Source: Pseudomonas mangiferae
Lineage (GTDB): Bacteria > Pseudomonadota > Gammaproteobacteria > Pseudomonadales > Pseudomonadaceae
Direction: 5' to 3'
DNA: 64,000 nucleotides
NCBI RefSeq assembly: GCF_007109405.1
Contig: NZ_VJOY01000009.1
Span: 62,001 to 126,000, forward strand
Below are positions 25,454 to 34,019 of the stretch, one piece after another. How positions within the stretch are numbered: position 1 is the first letter of the stretch; each line of letters starts with the position of its first letter. The notes beneath the pieces are model-generated. The model saw nothing but the letters and a program-made list of their open reading frames with translations. It was not told where the DNA came from and did not search any database. The translations under genes and the position numbers were made by a program.

Positions 25454-26349
25454 GCAGACCTCCCGAGGCGGTTGCCCAGCAGCTTGCCCAACAGCCCGAC
25501 GATGGCCAGGCTGACCGCCAGCAGGACGATGGAGACCGCCGCGCCGCCGGGGTAGTCGGCCATCTCGCCGAAGCGCACGTAGGCCAGGTTGGCGAGGAAC
25601 AGCACCTTGCCCTGCCCCAGCACCAGCGGGATCACGAAGGAGCTGGCCGCCAGGCTGAAGGCGACGATGAACGCCGAGTACAGCCCGGGCAGGGCCAGGC
25701 GCACGGTGGTGTCCAGGTGCGCCCGCCAGCTGGCAACGCCCAGGGAGCGCGCCGCCTCGTAGTACGAGCCGGAGATGCCCTGGAAGGTGCCGATGAGGAT
25801 CAGGGTGACGATGGGCAGGAGGAAGTGCAAAAAGCCCAGGATCACCACGCACTCGATGTATTCCCGCGACCCCAGGGCGACCCCCAGGCTGCGCAGGAAC
25901 GCCCCGGCCGGCCCGCCGACGCCGAAGGTCAGGGAGATGGCGTAGACCCGCACCAGCACGCTGAGGAAGGTCAGCCCGAGCATCAGGCCGATCAGCGCCT
26001 TGCGTGCCCAGCCGCTGCGGATGCGGGTGATGCGGTAGGCGATCAGCCCGCTCAGCAGCACCGCCGCCAGGGCCGCGCAGGCGCTGATGCGCAGCGTGCC
26101 CCAGAGGAAGTTCAGGTAGGACGGCGAAGTGAACAGCAGGTAGTTGCGGTAGCTGAGCGGGCTGTCCGCGGCGGCCCCCACCTGCCCGGGCACATGTTCC
26201 AGCAGGCTCTGCCAGGCCAGCACCAGCAGCGGCCCGCAGATGAACAGCAGCGCCGCCACCGATGCCGGCAGCAGGAGGGCCACCGGCAGCAACGGGCGCC
26301 CGCCCCGGCGGGGCGGCGCGCATGGCCTGGACGACACGGCGAGTTCCAT
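25450..26349 (-). CDS. ABC transporter permease (PotB-like)
   Basis: 299 residues. A proline/arginine-rich cytoplasmic N-terminus precedes about six helices; the loop YYEAARSLGVASWRAHLDTTVRLALPGL is the conserved ATPase-contact motif. It forms the membrane channel with the PotC-like permease. It starts 6 bp after the Rieske oxygenase stop, so oxygenase and transporter are made from one transcript. Confidence 0.9.
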   Translation of the reverse strand: MELAVSSRPCAPPRRGGRPLLPVALLLPASVAALLFICGPLLVLAWQSLLEHVPGQVGAAADSPLSYRNYLLFTSPSYLNFLWGTLRISACAALAAVLLSGLIAYRITRIRSGWARKALIGLMLGLTFLSVLVRVYAISLTFGVGGPAGAFLRSLGVALGSREYIECVVILGFLHFLLPIVTLILIGTFQGISGSYYEAARSLGVASWRAHLDTTVRLALPGLYSAFIVAFSLAASSFVIPLVLGQGKVLFLANLAYVRFGEMADYPGGAAVSIVLLAVSLAIVGLLGKLLGNRLGRSA

Positions 26350-26355
26350 GGGCCG

Positions 26356-27495
26356 TCAGGCTCCGGACCGGTCGAGGGTGCGCAGCACGTAGCCGGCGAA
26401 GGCGTGCACCAGGCGCTCCTGTTCCTGGTACAGCCCGGGGATGCGCCGGCCGTGGGTGATGCCGCGCTGCTGGATCTCGGTGATCTCGATGTCTTCCTGG
26501 CTGACCACATCGAAGCGGCGGAAATAGCGCTCGGCGATGGCCTCGTAGTCCGGGCGCTCGCGGGTGCCCACCGGGAACGCATGGTTGACCACCAGGGTGC
26601 TGGTGTTGACGTCGAGGGGCAGCAGGGTGATCCACCAGATGGCATCGACGGTCATGGTCAGCACGGTGTTGGGCAGCAGCGTCACCAGGATGTGCCGGGC
26701 CGGCTGGTCCAGGGAGAACCCCGGCATCGGCGGGAAGCCTTCCTCGCCCTTGAGCACGCCGAGGGTGCCGGCGAACTCGGCCCACTGCAGGTAGAAATGT
26801 TCGTGGGGCTCGCACTGCCAGGCGGACATCGGCGCCACCGGCTGCAGGCTGCGGGCGTGCACGCTGGCGACGTGGTAGGCCTCGATGGAGTTGTCGATGT
26901 AGGACTTCCAGTTGGCCTTGATGGTGTAGGTCTTGGTCCGCGCCAAGCGCATGTCCCCCAGGCGATAGGGCTCGACGATGGGCCCCAGGTCGGCCAGGTC
27001 GTCCTCCAGGGACGACGGCGTGTCGCTGAGGTTGATGAAGATGAAGCCCTGCCACACCGCGCAGGAGATGCCCGCCAGGGGGAAGTCGGCCTTGTCGAAA
27101 TTCGGGTGGCCGTCCATGCCCGGGGCGCCGATCAGGCTGCCGTCCAGGCCGTAGGTCCAGCGGTGGTAGGGGCAGACGAAGGCGCGCTTGTTGCCCTCGC
27201 CCTCGGCGATCAGCGCGCCGCGGTGGCGGCAGCTGGGGGAGAACGCACGTACCTGGCCGTCCTCGCCGCGGGCCAGCAGCACGCACTGCCCGGTGACGTG
27301 GCAGGTGAAGTAGTCGCCGGCGTTGGGGATCTGCTCGGCGCGGCCCACCACCACCCAGGCGTTGCCGAAGATGCCGGCCTTCTCGCGGGCGTACCAGTCC
27401 GGGTCGATGTAGGCCTCGCTGGGCAGCATGTGGGCGTTCTCGAACGCCTCGGTGACACGGGGGTAGAGCAGGTTCAGGGGAGTCTGGACGTTCAT
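26356..27495 (-). CDS. Rieske non-heme iron oxygenase, quaternary-amine (CntA/GbcA) type
   Basis: 379 residues. The Rieske cluster ligands are Cys89-x-His91 and Cys108-xx-His111. The mononuclear iron site has His208 and His213, with the third ligand probably Asp335 in the SQEDIEITEIQ segment. The residue that bridges the two metal centres, normally Asp, is Glu205 here, as reported for carnitine oxygenase CntA at the same number. That glutamate marks oxygenases of quaternary ammonium compounds. It would demethylate or cleave such a compound using O2 and electrons from the reductase at 21883-22848. The gene lies inside an ABC-importer operon. The ATG at 27495 has GGAG 7 bp upstream. Confidence 0.9.
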   Translation of the reverse strand: MNVQTPLNLLYPRVTEAFENAHMLPSEAYIDPDWYAREKAGIFGNAWVVVGRAEQIPNAGDYFTCHVTGQCVLLARGEDGQVRAFSPSCRHRGALIAEGEGNKRAFVCPYHRWTYGLDGSLIGAPGMDGHPNFDKADFPLAGISCAVWQGFIFINLSDTPSSLEDDLADLGPIVEPYRLGDMRLARTKTYTIKANWKSYIDNSIEAYHVASVHARSLQPVAPMSAWQCEPHEHFYLQWAEFAGTLGVLKGEEGFPPMPGFSLDQPARHILVTLLPNTVLTMTVDAIWWITLLPLDVNTSTLVVNHAFPVGTRERPDYEAIAERYFRRFDVVSQEDIEITEIQQRGITHGRRIPGLYQEQERLVHAFAGYVLRTLDRSGA

Positions 27496-27528
27496 GGCGT
27501 CTCCGGCATCAGGCGGTTGGCGGCACAC

Positions 27529-28602
27529 TCACAGCAGGTGCGCGATCTCGGTTTCCCAGCGCTGGGTCCACTCGTTCACCCGGGTGGCGAGGTAGGCCCA
27601 GTCGGGGAGGTTGGTGTAGGTGCGGGATTCCTCCGGCGAGAACTTCATCTGCTGCATGCTCTCGTCCACCGGCACCTGGCTGCTGGCCGGCACCTCGCCC
27701 ACCACCGCGCAGTAGGTGGCCAGGTTCTCCGGCTCCAGCGCGTGGTTGAGGAACGCCGCGGTGGCCTCCTTGTGGGTGCTGGTGGGCAGGATCACCCAAC
27801 CGGTGGTGCTCAGGTACGTGGTGAACCCGGGGCGCTTGGTGAGGTGCACCACCGGCGCGTTCTTCGCCACGTTGGCCCAGGCCGCCAGGTGCCAGAAGGA
27901 CACCGAGGTCTCCCCCACCGACAGGGAATTGATGAAGTCGACTTCAGTCTGCGCCACCCGGCCGATGTTGCCGGCCTTGGCGATCTCCTTGAGCAGTTTC
28001 CAGCCCGGCTCGATGTCGTGCTCGTCGCCACCGGCGTGCCGCGCCAGGGCGACGATGTGCAGCCCGCTCATCTGGGTCGGGTGCGGCCAGCAGATCTGCC
28101 CTTTCAGCTTCGGCGACAGCAGGTCGTCGATACGCTCGATCGCCAGCGGTGCGATGTCCGAGCGGTAGCCGAAGTAGAACCCCGACAGCCCGCGGGGCAC
28201 GACCCGGGCGCGGCCCTGGGCATCCGGCAGGGTCAGGTGGGTGGGGATGTGGCGCAGGTTGGGCACCAGGGCCGGGTCGATGGGCTCGGCCCAGCCCTCG
28301 TTGATCATTGCGGTGAACACCGGGTCGTAGGCGGCGATGAAGTCATAGGGCACGTTCGGCCAGTTCGCCTTGAGCTTGCCCAGGATCGCCGCAGCCCCCG
28401 AGGCATGCAGCTCCCAGCGCACCTTCACGGCCGACTGGCGTGCCTCGATCTGCTTGAAGGCATCGATGTAGGGCCCGCCCCACTCGACGCCGGACAGGGT
28501 GGTCTGGGCGGCCAGGGCGCGGCCGATGAACCCGGGGGTGCCGAGTACGGCGAGGGTAGCCGCGCTGGCGAGGGTGAAGCCACGTCGGGTGATACCGGTC
28601 AT
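27529..28602 (-). CDS. Periplasmic substrate-binding protein, polyamine-type, with Tat-like signal
   Basis: 357 residues. The N-terminus TRRGFTLASAATLAVLGTPG carries a twin-arginine motif and ends near ALAAQT, suggesting export in folded form. The mature protein (GPYIDAFKQIEARQSAVKVRW, PYDFIAAYDPVFTAMINEGWAEPID, PEESRTYTNLP) is of the PotD/AfuA-like SBP_bac family. It is the first gene of the operon and supplies the PotB/PotC-like channel. The ATG at 28602 has AGGAG 7-8 bp upstream; the arginine-rich extension before it is non-coding. Confidence 0.88.
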   Translation of the reverse strand: MTGITRRGFTLASAATLAVLGTPGFIGRALAAQTTLSGVEWGGPYIDAFKQIEARQSAVKVRWELHASGAAAILGKLKANWPNVPYDFIAAYDPVFTAMINEGWAEPIDPALVPNLRHIPTHLTLPDAQGRARVVPRGLSGFYFGYRSDIAPLAIERIDDLLSPKLKGQICWPHPTQMSGLHIVALARHAGGDEHDIEPGWKLLKEIAKAGNIGRVAQTEVDFINSLSVGETSVSFWHLAAWANVAKNAPVVHLTKRPGFTTYLSTTGWVILPTSTHKEATAAFLNHALEPENLATYCAVVGEVPASSQVPVDESMQQMKFSPEESRTYTNLPDWAYLATRVNEWTQRWETEIAHLL

Positions 28603-28964
28603 CTTGATTCTCCTGCTTGCACGCGGGTCGATGTCCGCCGGGTGGCCCCGGCCGGGCCGAGCCGGGTGCGCGCACCTCGGCTCGAATCTTGGCGGCAGAA
28701 TCAAAAAGCGCAGTCCGCGACGGCGGGTGAGGCCGGTACGTTCTGGCGCGCCTTGTCGGTGTTGTTCTGCGGCGCTTTCTCACGGTTTCCGAGCATTCGC
28801 GGCGGCGGCTCGCCGGAAGGCTTCGATCAGGATTGCACCACAGCACTTTTCCCGGCGCAATCTATTTTTGAACTCTACTATAAATTTTTATATGGATTTA
28901 ACGGGATTCAGGCTGTAGCGTTTTTATTTCCTGTACCTGACTTTATTTTCTGGAGACGACTGCC
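28603..28964. promoter_or_regulatory. Divergent intergenic region between the oxygenase/transporter operon and the RraA-like gene
   Basis: A 362-bp gap. The left two thirds are GC-rich with no clear promoter hexamers. The right third (about 28840-28960) is strikingly AT-rich and contains TTGAAC (28868-28873), a 17-bp spacer and TATGGA (28891-28896), a possible plus-strand promoter. Between them lies TCTACTATA-AATTTT-TATATGGA (28874-28896), related to the perfect palindrome at 34888-34909. I see no gene here. Confidence 0.45.
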
Positions 28965-29681
28965 ATGGCCCATTCACCCGACGCCTCGACGCTGCAGGCC
29001 CTGCGGGGCTACCGCACCCCGCTGCTCTACGACGCCATCGAGCGGTTCGCCGTGCGCGGCAAGACCGAGGGCTACACCGACGGCTCCATCCGCTGCGTCT
29101 TCCCCCAGCTGGGCAGCTTCGTCGGGCATGCGGTCACCGCGAAGATCATCGGCGAATTCCCCCTGGCCGAGGGCGAGGCGCACCTCACCTACCGGGACGT
29201 CTGGGAGCACGTGGCCGCGCAGCCGGCCGGCAGCATCATGGTGGTCCAGGACCTGGACACGCCGACCGGGCGCGCCTGCGCCTGGGGCGACGTGGCGGCG
29301 ACGGTGTTCCAGCGCCTGGGCTGCGTCGGGGTGCTGACCAACGGCAGCGTGCGCGACCTGCCGGACATCCTGCCCCTGGGCTTCGGCCTGTTCGCCGGCA
29401 GCGTCAGCGTGGGCCACGGCAACATCCGCTTCGTCACGGTGGGCACGCCGGTGCGGGTCGGCGGGTTGCTTGTGAACCCCGGCGACCTGCTGCACATGGA
29501 CGAGCACGGCGCCATGATCATCCCGCCCGAGGTGCCCCTGGACGAATTGCGCCGGGTCGCCGACGAGATCATCGCGGCAGAGGCCGGGGTGAAGCGCTAC
29601 TGCGCCCGGGCGGACTTCGATTTCACCCAACTGGACCATATGCACGCAGCCTCCATGGGCGAGCGCGTGGACGGCGCCTGA
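28965..29681 (+). CDS. RraA-family aldolase/decarboxylase-like protein
   Basis: 238 residues. GSIMVVQDLDTPTGRACAWGDVAATVFQRLGCVGVLTNGSVRDLPDI contains the RraA/HMG-aldolase signature with the metal-binding Arg-Asp pair, and the GGLLVNPGDLLHMDEHGAMIIPPE stretch follows as in the family. Enzymatic members cleave 4-hydroxy-4-methyl-2-oxoglutarate or decarboxylate oxaloacetate; others are regulators of RNase E. The catabolic setting favours an enzyme. GGAG lies 9 bp before the ATG. It stands alone, divergent from the oxygenase operon and convergent with the Ehu-like operon. Confidence 0.87.
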   Translation: MAHSPDASTLQALRGYRTPLLYDAIERFAVRGKTEGYTDGSIRCVFPQLGSFVGHAVTAKIIGEFPLAEGEAHLTYRDVWEHVAAQPAGSIMVVQDLDTPTGRACAWGDVAATVFQRLGCVGVLTNGSVRDLPDILPLGFGLFAGSVSVGHGNIRFVTVGTPVRVGGLLVNPGDLLHMDEHGAMIIPPEVPLDELRRVADEIIAAEAGVKRYCARADFDFTQLDHMHAASMGERVDGA

Positions 29682-29687
29682 GGACCC

Positions 29688-29776
29688 GGCGGGCGGCACG
29701 TTCGCCCGCCGCCCGTTCCTGCCAGGCCGGCCGTGAGCGGCGCCGGCCCGGGTGGCGGGCGAACGTGCCGCCCGCC
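29688..29776. repeat. REPIN-like double palindrome between convergent genes
   Basis: A 23-bp element (29688-29710) and its exact reverse complement (29754-29776) flank a 43-bp spacer. Each 23-mer is itself a hairpin, GGCGGGCG-7 nt-CGCCCGCC, and the spacer holds a further GGCCGGC/GCCGGCC pair. Two inverted palindromes at this spacing resemble a Pseudomonas REP doublet (REPIN). There is no T run, but the structure may also end transcription of rraA-like and the convergent permease gene. Confidence 0.6.
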
Positions 29777-29796
29777 AGTGCCGCGTTCTCCGCGGC

Positions 29797-30453
29797 CTAG
29801 CGCAGGCCCTCGGCCTTGCGCTCGGCCAGGCGCAGCAACAGGGTGAAGATGATGGTGAGGGTCAGGAACGACAGGCCCACCAGGGTCAGCGGCTCGGTGA
29901 AGCGGTAGGTCTCGTTGCCGATGGCCTGGGCCCTGGCCACCAGCTCGAAGACCGAGATGGTGGAGAGCAGCGCCGACTCCTTGAGCATGCCGATGGAGTA
30001 GTTGCCCAAGGGCGGCACCATCTTCGGGATGGCCTGGGGCAGGATCACGTGCAGCCAGACCTGCCGGCGGCTCAGGTTGATGGCGGTGGACGCATCCCAC
30101 TGCCCCCTGTCGACGCTGTCGATGCCGGCGCGGTACACCTCCGCCAGGTAGGCGGAATAGTGCACCCCCAGGCCGATCACCCCGGCGAGGAAGGCCGGCA
30201 GCACGATGCCGATGTCCGGCAGGACGAAGAAGATCACGTACAGCTGCACCAGCAGCGGCGTGCCGCGCAGGAACTGCACCACGAAGGCGATGGCGCCGCG
30301 CACCAGGCGGTAGCGCGAGTACCCCGCCACGGCGAGCACCGCCCCCAGCAGCAGGGCGATCACGGTGCCAACGACGGTGGCCAGCACGGTGAGCCAGGCG
30401 CCCTCCAGCAGGGTGGGCATGAACGACCAGACAAACTGCCAATCCCAGGTCAT
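29797..30453 (-). CDS. Amino acid-type ABC transporter permease (EhuD/HisM-like)
   Basis: 218 residues, about five helices. VQFLRGTPLLVQLYVIFFVLP and the coupling loop RRQVWLHVILPQAIPKMVPPLGN define the polar amino acid permease family. It is the last gene of the Ehu-like operon, 13 bp after its partner permease. The ATG at 30453 has AAGG 8 bp upstream and was preferred to the ATG two codons earlier (30459). Confidence 0.9.
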   Translation of the reverse strand: MTWDWQFVWSFMPTLLEGAWLTVLATVVGTVIALLLGAVLAVAGYSRYRLVRGAIAFVVQFLRGTPLLVQLYVIFFVLPDIGIVLPAFLAGVIGLGVHYSAYLAEVYRAGIDSVDRGQWDASTAINLSRRQVWLHVILPQAIPKMVPPLGNYSIGMLKESALLSTISVFELVARAQAIGNETYRFTEPLTLVGLSFLTLTIIFTLLLRLAERKAEGLR

Positions 30454-30466
30454 GTGCATCGCCTTC

Positions 30467-31114
30467 TTAACGGGGGCTCGTGGAGCCGCGTTTCTCCAGC
30501 CACTTCACGGGTGCGGTGAGCACCAGCGAGAGCAGGTAGTAGAGGATCAGGATCGCCAGGTACGGCATCAGCGTGTCGCCGGTGGCCGAGCGAATGGCCT
30601 GGGCCTGGGCGGTCAGCTCGTTGATGGTGATCAGCGAGACGATGGCGGTCATCTTCATCAGCTCGACCACGTTGTTGCCGAACGACGGCAGCATCAGCGG
30701 CAGGGCCTGGGGCAGGATCACGTAGCGCATGCGCTGCCAGCGGGTCAGGTTGATGGCCACCGCCGCCTCGGACTGCTCCCGGGGCACGGCGAGGATTGCG
30801 GCGCGCACCACCTCGGCGGCGTAGCTGCCGACGTTGAGGCCGAGCACGGCGATACCCACCAGCATGGGCGACAGCTCCACCCCCATCTGCGGCAGCACGT
30901 AGAACGCCCAGAACAGCTGCACCAGGCTGGAGGTGCCGCGGAAGAACAGGGTGTAGAAACGGCACGCCAGGCGCACCGGCCAGGCCCGCGAGACACCGCC
31001 CAGTCCTATGGCGAAGGCCACCAGGGCCGCCAGCAGGCAGCCGGCCACCGTGAGTTGCACGGTGACCCACAGCCCTTGGAGGATCAGGCCGTAATAGCCC
31101 AGGGACTCTTGCAT
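30467..31114 (-). CDS. Amino acid-type ABC transporter permease (EhuC-like)
   Basis: 215 residues, about five helices. FFRGTSSLVQLFWAFYVLPQMG and TRWQRMRYVILPQALPLMLPSFGNN match the family; the wording of both motifs is close to ectoine-importer EhuC. GGAG lies 7 bp before the ATG at 31114; an ATG two codons earlier (31120) leaves too little space. It forms a heterodimeric channel with the downstream permease. Confidence 0.88.
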   Translation of the reverse strand: MQESLGYYGLILQGLWVTVQLTVAGCLLAALVAFAIGLGGVSRAWPVRLACRFYTLFFRGTSSLVQLFWAFYVLPQMGVELSPMLVGIAVLGLNVGSYAAEVVRAAILAVPREQSEAAVAINLTRWQRMRYVILPQALPLMLPSFGNNVVELMKMTAIVSLITINELTAQAQAIRSATGDTLMPYLAILILYYLLSLVLTAPVKWLEKRGSTSPR

Positions 31115-31226
31115 ACGCATTCTCCCGCGGGGACGCCGCCCGCCGAGTAGGGCCGGCCGCGCCGCCGCGCGACGTCAGGCCGAGGGAACGGGCACGGCGG
31201 CGAGGACCGCCGCGCCGGTGCGCGCA

Positions 31227-32093
31227 TCACTCGCGTTCGCACATCTCGTCGCGGGAGGCCTGCAGCGCCGGCTCCACCGGGAAGCCGTAGCGGGTCAGGC
31301 TAGCCTGGAACTCGCCGGACGCCTTGAGCTGCTCCAGGGCCTGGTCGTAGGCGTCGCGGAACGACACATCAGCCTTGCGGAACACCGCGCCGGCGCACTG
31401 CACGACGGCACCGTCCACTGCCACCACGTCGAAGCCGGCGGACTGCTCGCCGAGGGCGGAGAAGGTGTCGCTGGGGTCGACCCAGACATCCACCCGGCCG
31501 CTCTGCAGCAGCTTGAGCTTGCTCTGCACGTCGCTGTTGGTGAGCATCTGGGCGTCCTTGACGCCGGCCGCCTTGGCCGCGCGAACTTCCATTGAACCGG
31601 GGGCCATGGTGATCTTCAGGGCCGGGTCGGCGGCCACGTCGGCGAAGGAATGCAGCTTCTTCGGGTTGCCCTTGGGCACCATGAAGGTCTGCGCGCTGCA
31701 GGTGTCGGGCTGGGAGAACAGCACCGCGGCGCAACGCTGCTTGTTCATGAACATGCCGGTGCTGACTAGGTCGAAGCGCCGCGCCTGCAGCCCGGGGATC
31801 AGCGCGCCCCAGTCCACCACCCGGGCGCGCACGTCGTTGATGCCCATGCGCTTGAGCGCGGCGATGGAGATGTCCGGCGCGGCGCCGGTGGGCTTGCCGT
31901 CGGCCCCGACCCCCGCGTAGGGGAAGCCGCCGGAGCCGATGCCGATTTCCACGTAGCCCTTCTTCTGCACGTCGGCCAGGGTGTCGGCCCGGGCGCTGCC
32001 GAGCACGGCGCCGGTCAGCACGACGGCGGCCATCAGGGAGGCGAGCAGCGGGCCCGCGCCGGTGGTCACGTTCGGGTGTTGGTTCATGGTCAT
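31227..32093 (-). CDS. Periplasmic substrate-binding protein, EhuB-like (ectoine-type family)
   Basis: 288 residues with a signal peptide (LLASLMAAVVLTGAVLGSARA-DT). The mature part has ADGKPTGAAPDISIAALKRMGI, WGALIPGLQARRFDLVSTGM, NKQRCAAVLFSQP and FMVPKGNPKKLHSFADVA, segments that resemble the ectoine/hydroxyectoine binding protein EhuB more than generic amino acid binders. The true ligand is not proven and could be another small zwitterion. The ATG at 32093 has AGGGG 7-8 bp upstream. It lies 146 bp after the ATPase gene. Confidence 0.85.
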   Translation of the reverse strand: MTMNQHPNVTTGAGPLLASLMAAVVLTGAVLGSARADTLADVQKKGYVEIGIGSGGFPYAGVGADGKPTGAAPDISIAALKRMGINDVRARVVDWGALIPGLQARRFDLVSTGMFMNKQRCAAVLFSQPDTCSAQTFMVPKGNPKKLHSFADVAADPALKITMAPGSMEVRAAKAAGVKDAQMLTNSDVQSKLKLLQSGRVDVWVDPSDTFSALGEQSAGFDVVAVDGAVVQCAGAVFRKADVSFRDAYDQALEQLKASGEFQASLTRYGFPVEPALQASRDEMCERE

Positions 32094-32239
32094 GTCGAAG
32101 CCCCTCATTTTTGGAAGTACGGTTCTTGTAGCGAGGCAGTCATACAGCGGGAATGCACATGGCATGGGCGATGGCGTCCCTGTAGGGAGGTCGCGTCGGC
32201 GGCCGTCCGGCAGGGCTCTCGTGGGGTCGCCCGTCCTCT

Positions 32240-33034
32240 TCAGAGATCCTGGCCGGAGGCGAGGATCTTGCGCAGGAAGGTACGCGTACGCTCTTCCCGC
32301 GGTTCACTGAATATCTGTTGCGGTGGGCCCTCCTCGAGGATGCGGCCGCGCTCGAAGAACAGCACGCGGTCGGAGAAATCCCGGGCGAAGTTCATCGCGT
32401 GGGTCACCAGCAGCATGGTCATGTCGGTCTCCCGGGCCAGGGTGCGCATCACCGCCAGCACCTCGTCCACCAGCTCCGGGTCCAGCGCCGAGGTCACTTC
32501 GTCGAAGAGCATGATCTTCGGCTTCAGCGCCAGGGAGCGGGCGATGGCCACCCGCTGCTTCTGGCCGCCGGACAGCTGGCTGGGCCGGCTGCGGGCCTTG
32601 TCCGCCAGGCCGACCATGTCCAGGTAGCGCAGCGCCTGGGCCTCGGCTTCGTCGCGGCTCACGCCCTGGGTCAGCATCGGCCCGAGGGTGATGTTGCGCA
32701 GCACGTCCATGTGGGGAAACAGGTTGAAGTGCTGGAACACCATGCCCACCTTGCCGCGGATGCGCTGCAGCCCGCGCTCCGCAGAGCGGGAGAGGCGCTG
32801 CTGCTCGCCGGGCACCCGCAACGGCTCGCCCTCGATGCGCACGGTGCCGCCGTCGATGGACTCCAGGGTCATCAGCACCCGCAGGATGGTGGTCTTGCCC
32901 GAGCCGCTGGGGCCGATCAGGCTGAGCTTCTCGCCCGGCCGGGCCTGGAAGCTCACGCCATTGAGCACCTGCAAGTCGCCATAGCGCTTGGAGACGTCAT
33001 GAAATTCGATGCAGGGGGTCTGTAGTCGGGTCAT
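32240..33034 (-). CDS. Amino acid-type ABC transporter ATPase (EhuA/GlnQ-like)
   Basis: 264 residues. Walker A GPSGSGKTTILRVLMTLE, signature LSGGQKQRVAIARSLALKP, Walker B IMLFDEVTSALDPE, switch histidine in LLVTHAMNFARD. The insertion EPLRVPGEQQRLSRSAERGLQRIRGKVG is of the type seen in EhuA-like ATPases. CAGGAG lies 8 bp before ATG. It sits between the dioxygenase and the binding protein, tying uptake to catabolism in one transcript. Confidence 0.9.
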   Translation of the reverse strand: MTRLQTPCIEFHDVSKRYGDLQVLNGVSFQARPGEKLSLIGPSGSGKTTILRVLMTLESIDGGTVRIEGEPLRVPGEQQRLSRSAERGLQRIRGKVGMVFQHFNLFPHMDVLRNITLGPMLTQGVSRDEAEAQALRYLDMVGLADKARSRPSQLSGGQKQRVAIARSLALKPKIMLFDEVTSALDPELVDEVLAVMRTLARETDMTMLLVTHAMNFARDFSDRVLFFERGRILEEGPPQQIFSEPREERTRTFLRKILASGQDL

Positions 33035-33093
33035 TTTCCACGCTCCTGACGGTCGTCTGGCCGGTTCTGCCGCCAGGCCGGCGGCGACTCGCC

Positions 33094-33960
33094 TCAGTTC
33101 GGCCATTCGCCCTTGACCGTGACCCGGTGCAGGCGGCGGCGCTCGGTGGATTGGAACGGCGTGCGGGCGTGGATGGTGCAGCGGTTGTCCCACACCAGCA
33201 CGTCGCCGACCTGCCAGCTGTGCTCCCAGATCAGGTGCGGCTGGGTCATGTGCGCCCAGAGCCTCTCCAGCAGGCGGTCGCTGTCCTCGCTGGACAGGCC
33301 GACCACGTAGCCGCCGCCCTCGCGCTGCAGGTGCAGGGCCTTGCGCCCGGTCTCCCCGTGGGTGCGCACGATGGGCCACCAGGGGCCGGGCATGCGGCTC
33401 TTGTCGAACGCATCGAGGGTAGCACTGGAGCTGTGGAACAGCGTGTTCTTCTGCAGCCCGTAGATGCGGTCGTGGATCGAGGCGCGGCCTTCCACCTGCT
33501 CGCGCAGGTCGTCGGGCAGGGTCTCGTAGGCGGTGTACATGTTGCCGAAGCGGGTACGCCCCCCCTGGGACGGGGTTTCCAGGGCGTGCAGGATCAGCGC
33601 TGAGTTGGGCACCGGCTGGGTGTCGGTGTGCCACAGGGCCTCGCCGTCCCCCAGGGCGCCGATGGGCTTGCCGTCCACCACCACGTTGGAGATCACGTCG
33701 ATGCGATCCGGGTATTCGGTGTCGGCGGCGCGGTTGTAGTCCACCGGCCGGTTGTCCGCCAGAACCTCGCCGAAGCACTCGCCGAACTGCAGCAATGCCG
33801 GGTCACTCAGGTTCTGCCCGCGGAAGTACAGCACCAGGTGCTCGTGCCAGGCGGCGAGGATCTGCCGCCGGGTGTCGTCGCTCAACGGCTTGGACAGGTC
33901 CACGCCGCGGATTTCCGCGCCCAGGGCCGCGCCGCTGGGAATGACTTCGATCGTGCTCAT
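33094..33960 (-). CDS. TauD/TfdA-family Fe(II)/2-oxoglutarate dioxygenase
   Basis: 288 residues. Iron ligands are seen in ALWHTDTQPVP (His, Asp) and in the distal WDNRCTIHARTPF (His), with the 2-oxoglutarate-binding Arg in RRRLHRVTVKG. The family oxidises small organic acids, sulfonates, ethers or amines, releasing CO2 and succinate. Here it probably attacks the compound carried by the Ehu-like importer encoded by the same operon. It lies 59 bp after the aldolase gene. Confidence 0.92.
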   Translation of the reverse strand: MSTIEVIPSGAALGAEIRGVDLSKPLSDDTRRQILAAWHEHLVLYFRGQNLSDPALLQFGECFGEVLADNRPVDYNRAADTEYPDRIDVISNVVVDGKPIGALGDGEALWHTDTQPVPNSALILHALETPSQGGRTRFGNMYTAYETLPDDLREQVEGRASIHDRIYGLQKNTLFHSSSATLDAFDKSRMPGPWWPIVRTHGETGRKALHLQREGGGYVVGLSSEDSDRLLERLWAHMTQPHLIWEHSWQVGDVLVWDNRCTIHARTPFQSTERRRLHRVTVKGEWPN

Positions 33961-34019
33961 TTCACTGTTCCTCGATTCGCTTCACCGACCCGGGCGGGCG
34001 GCGCTGGACGGTTCGCGGC

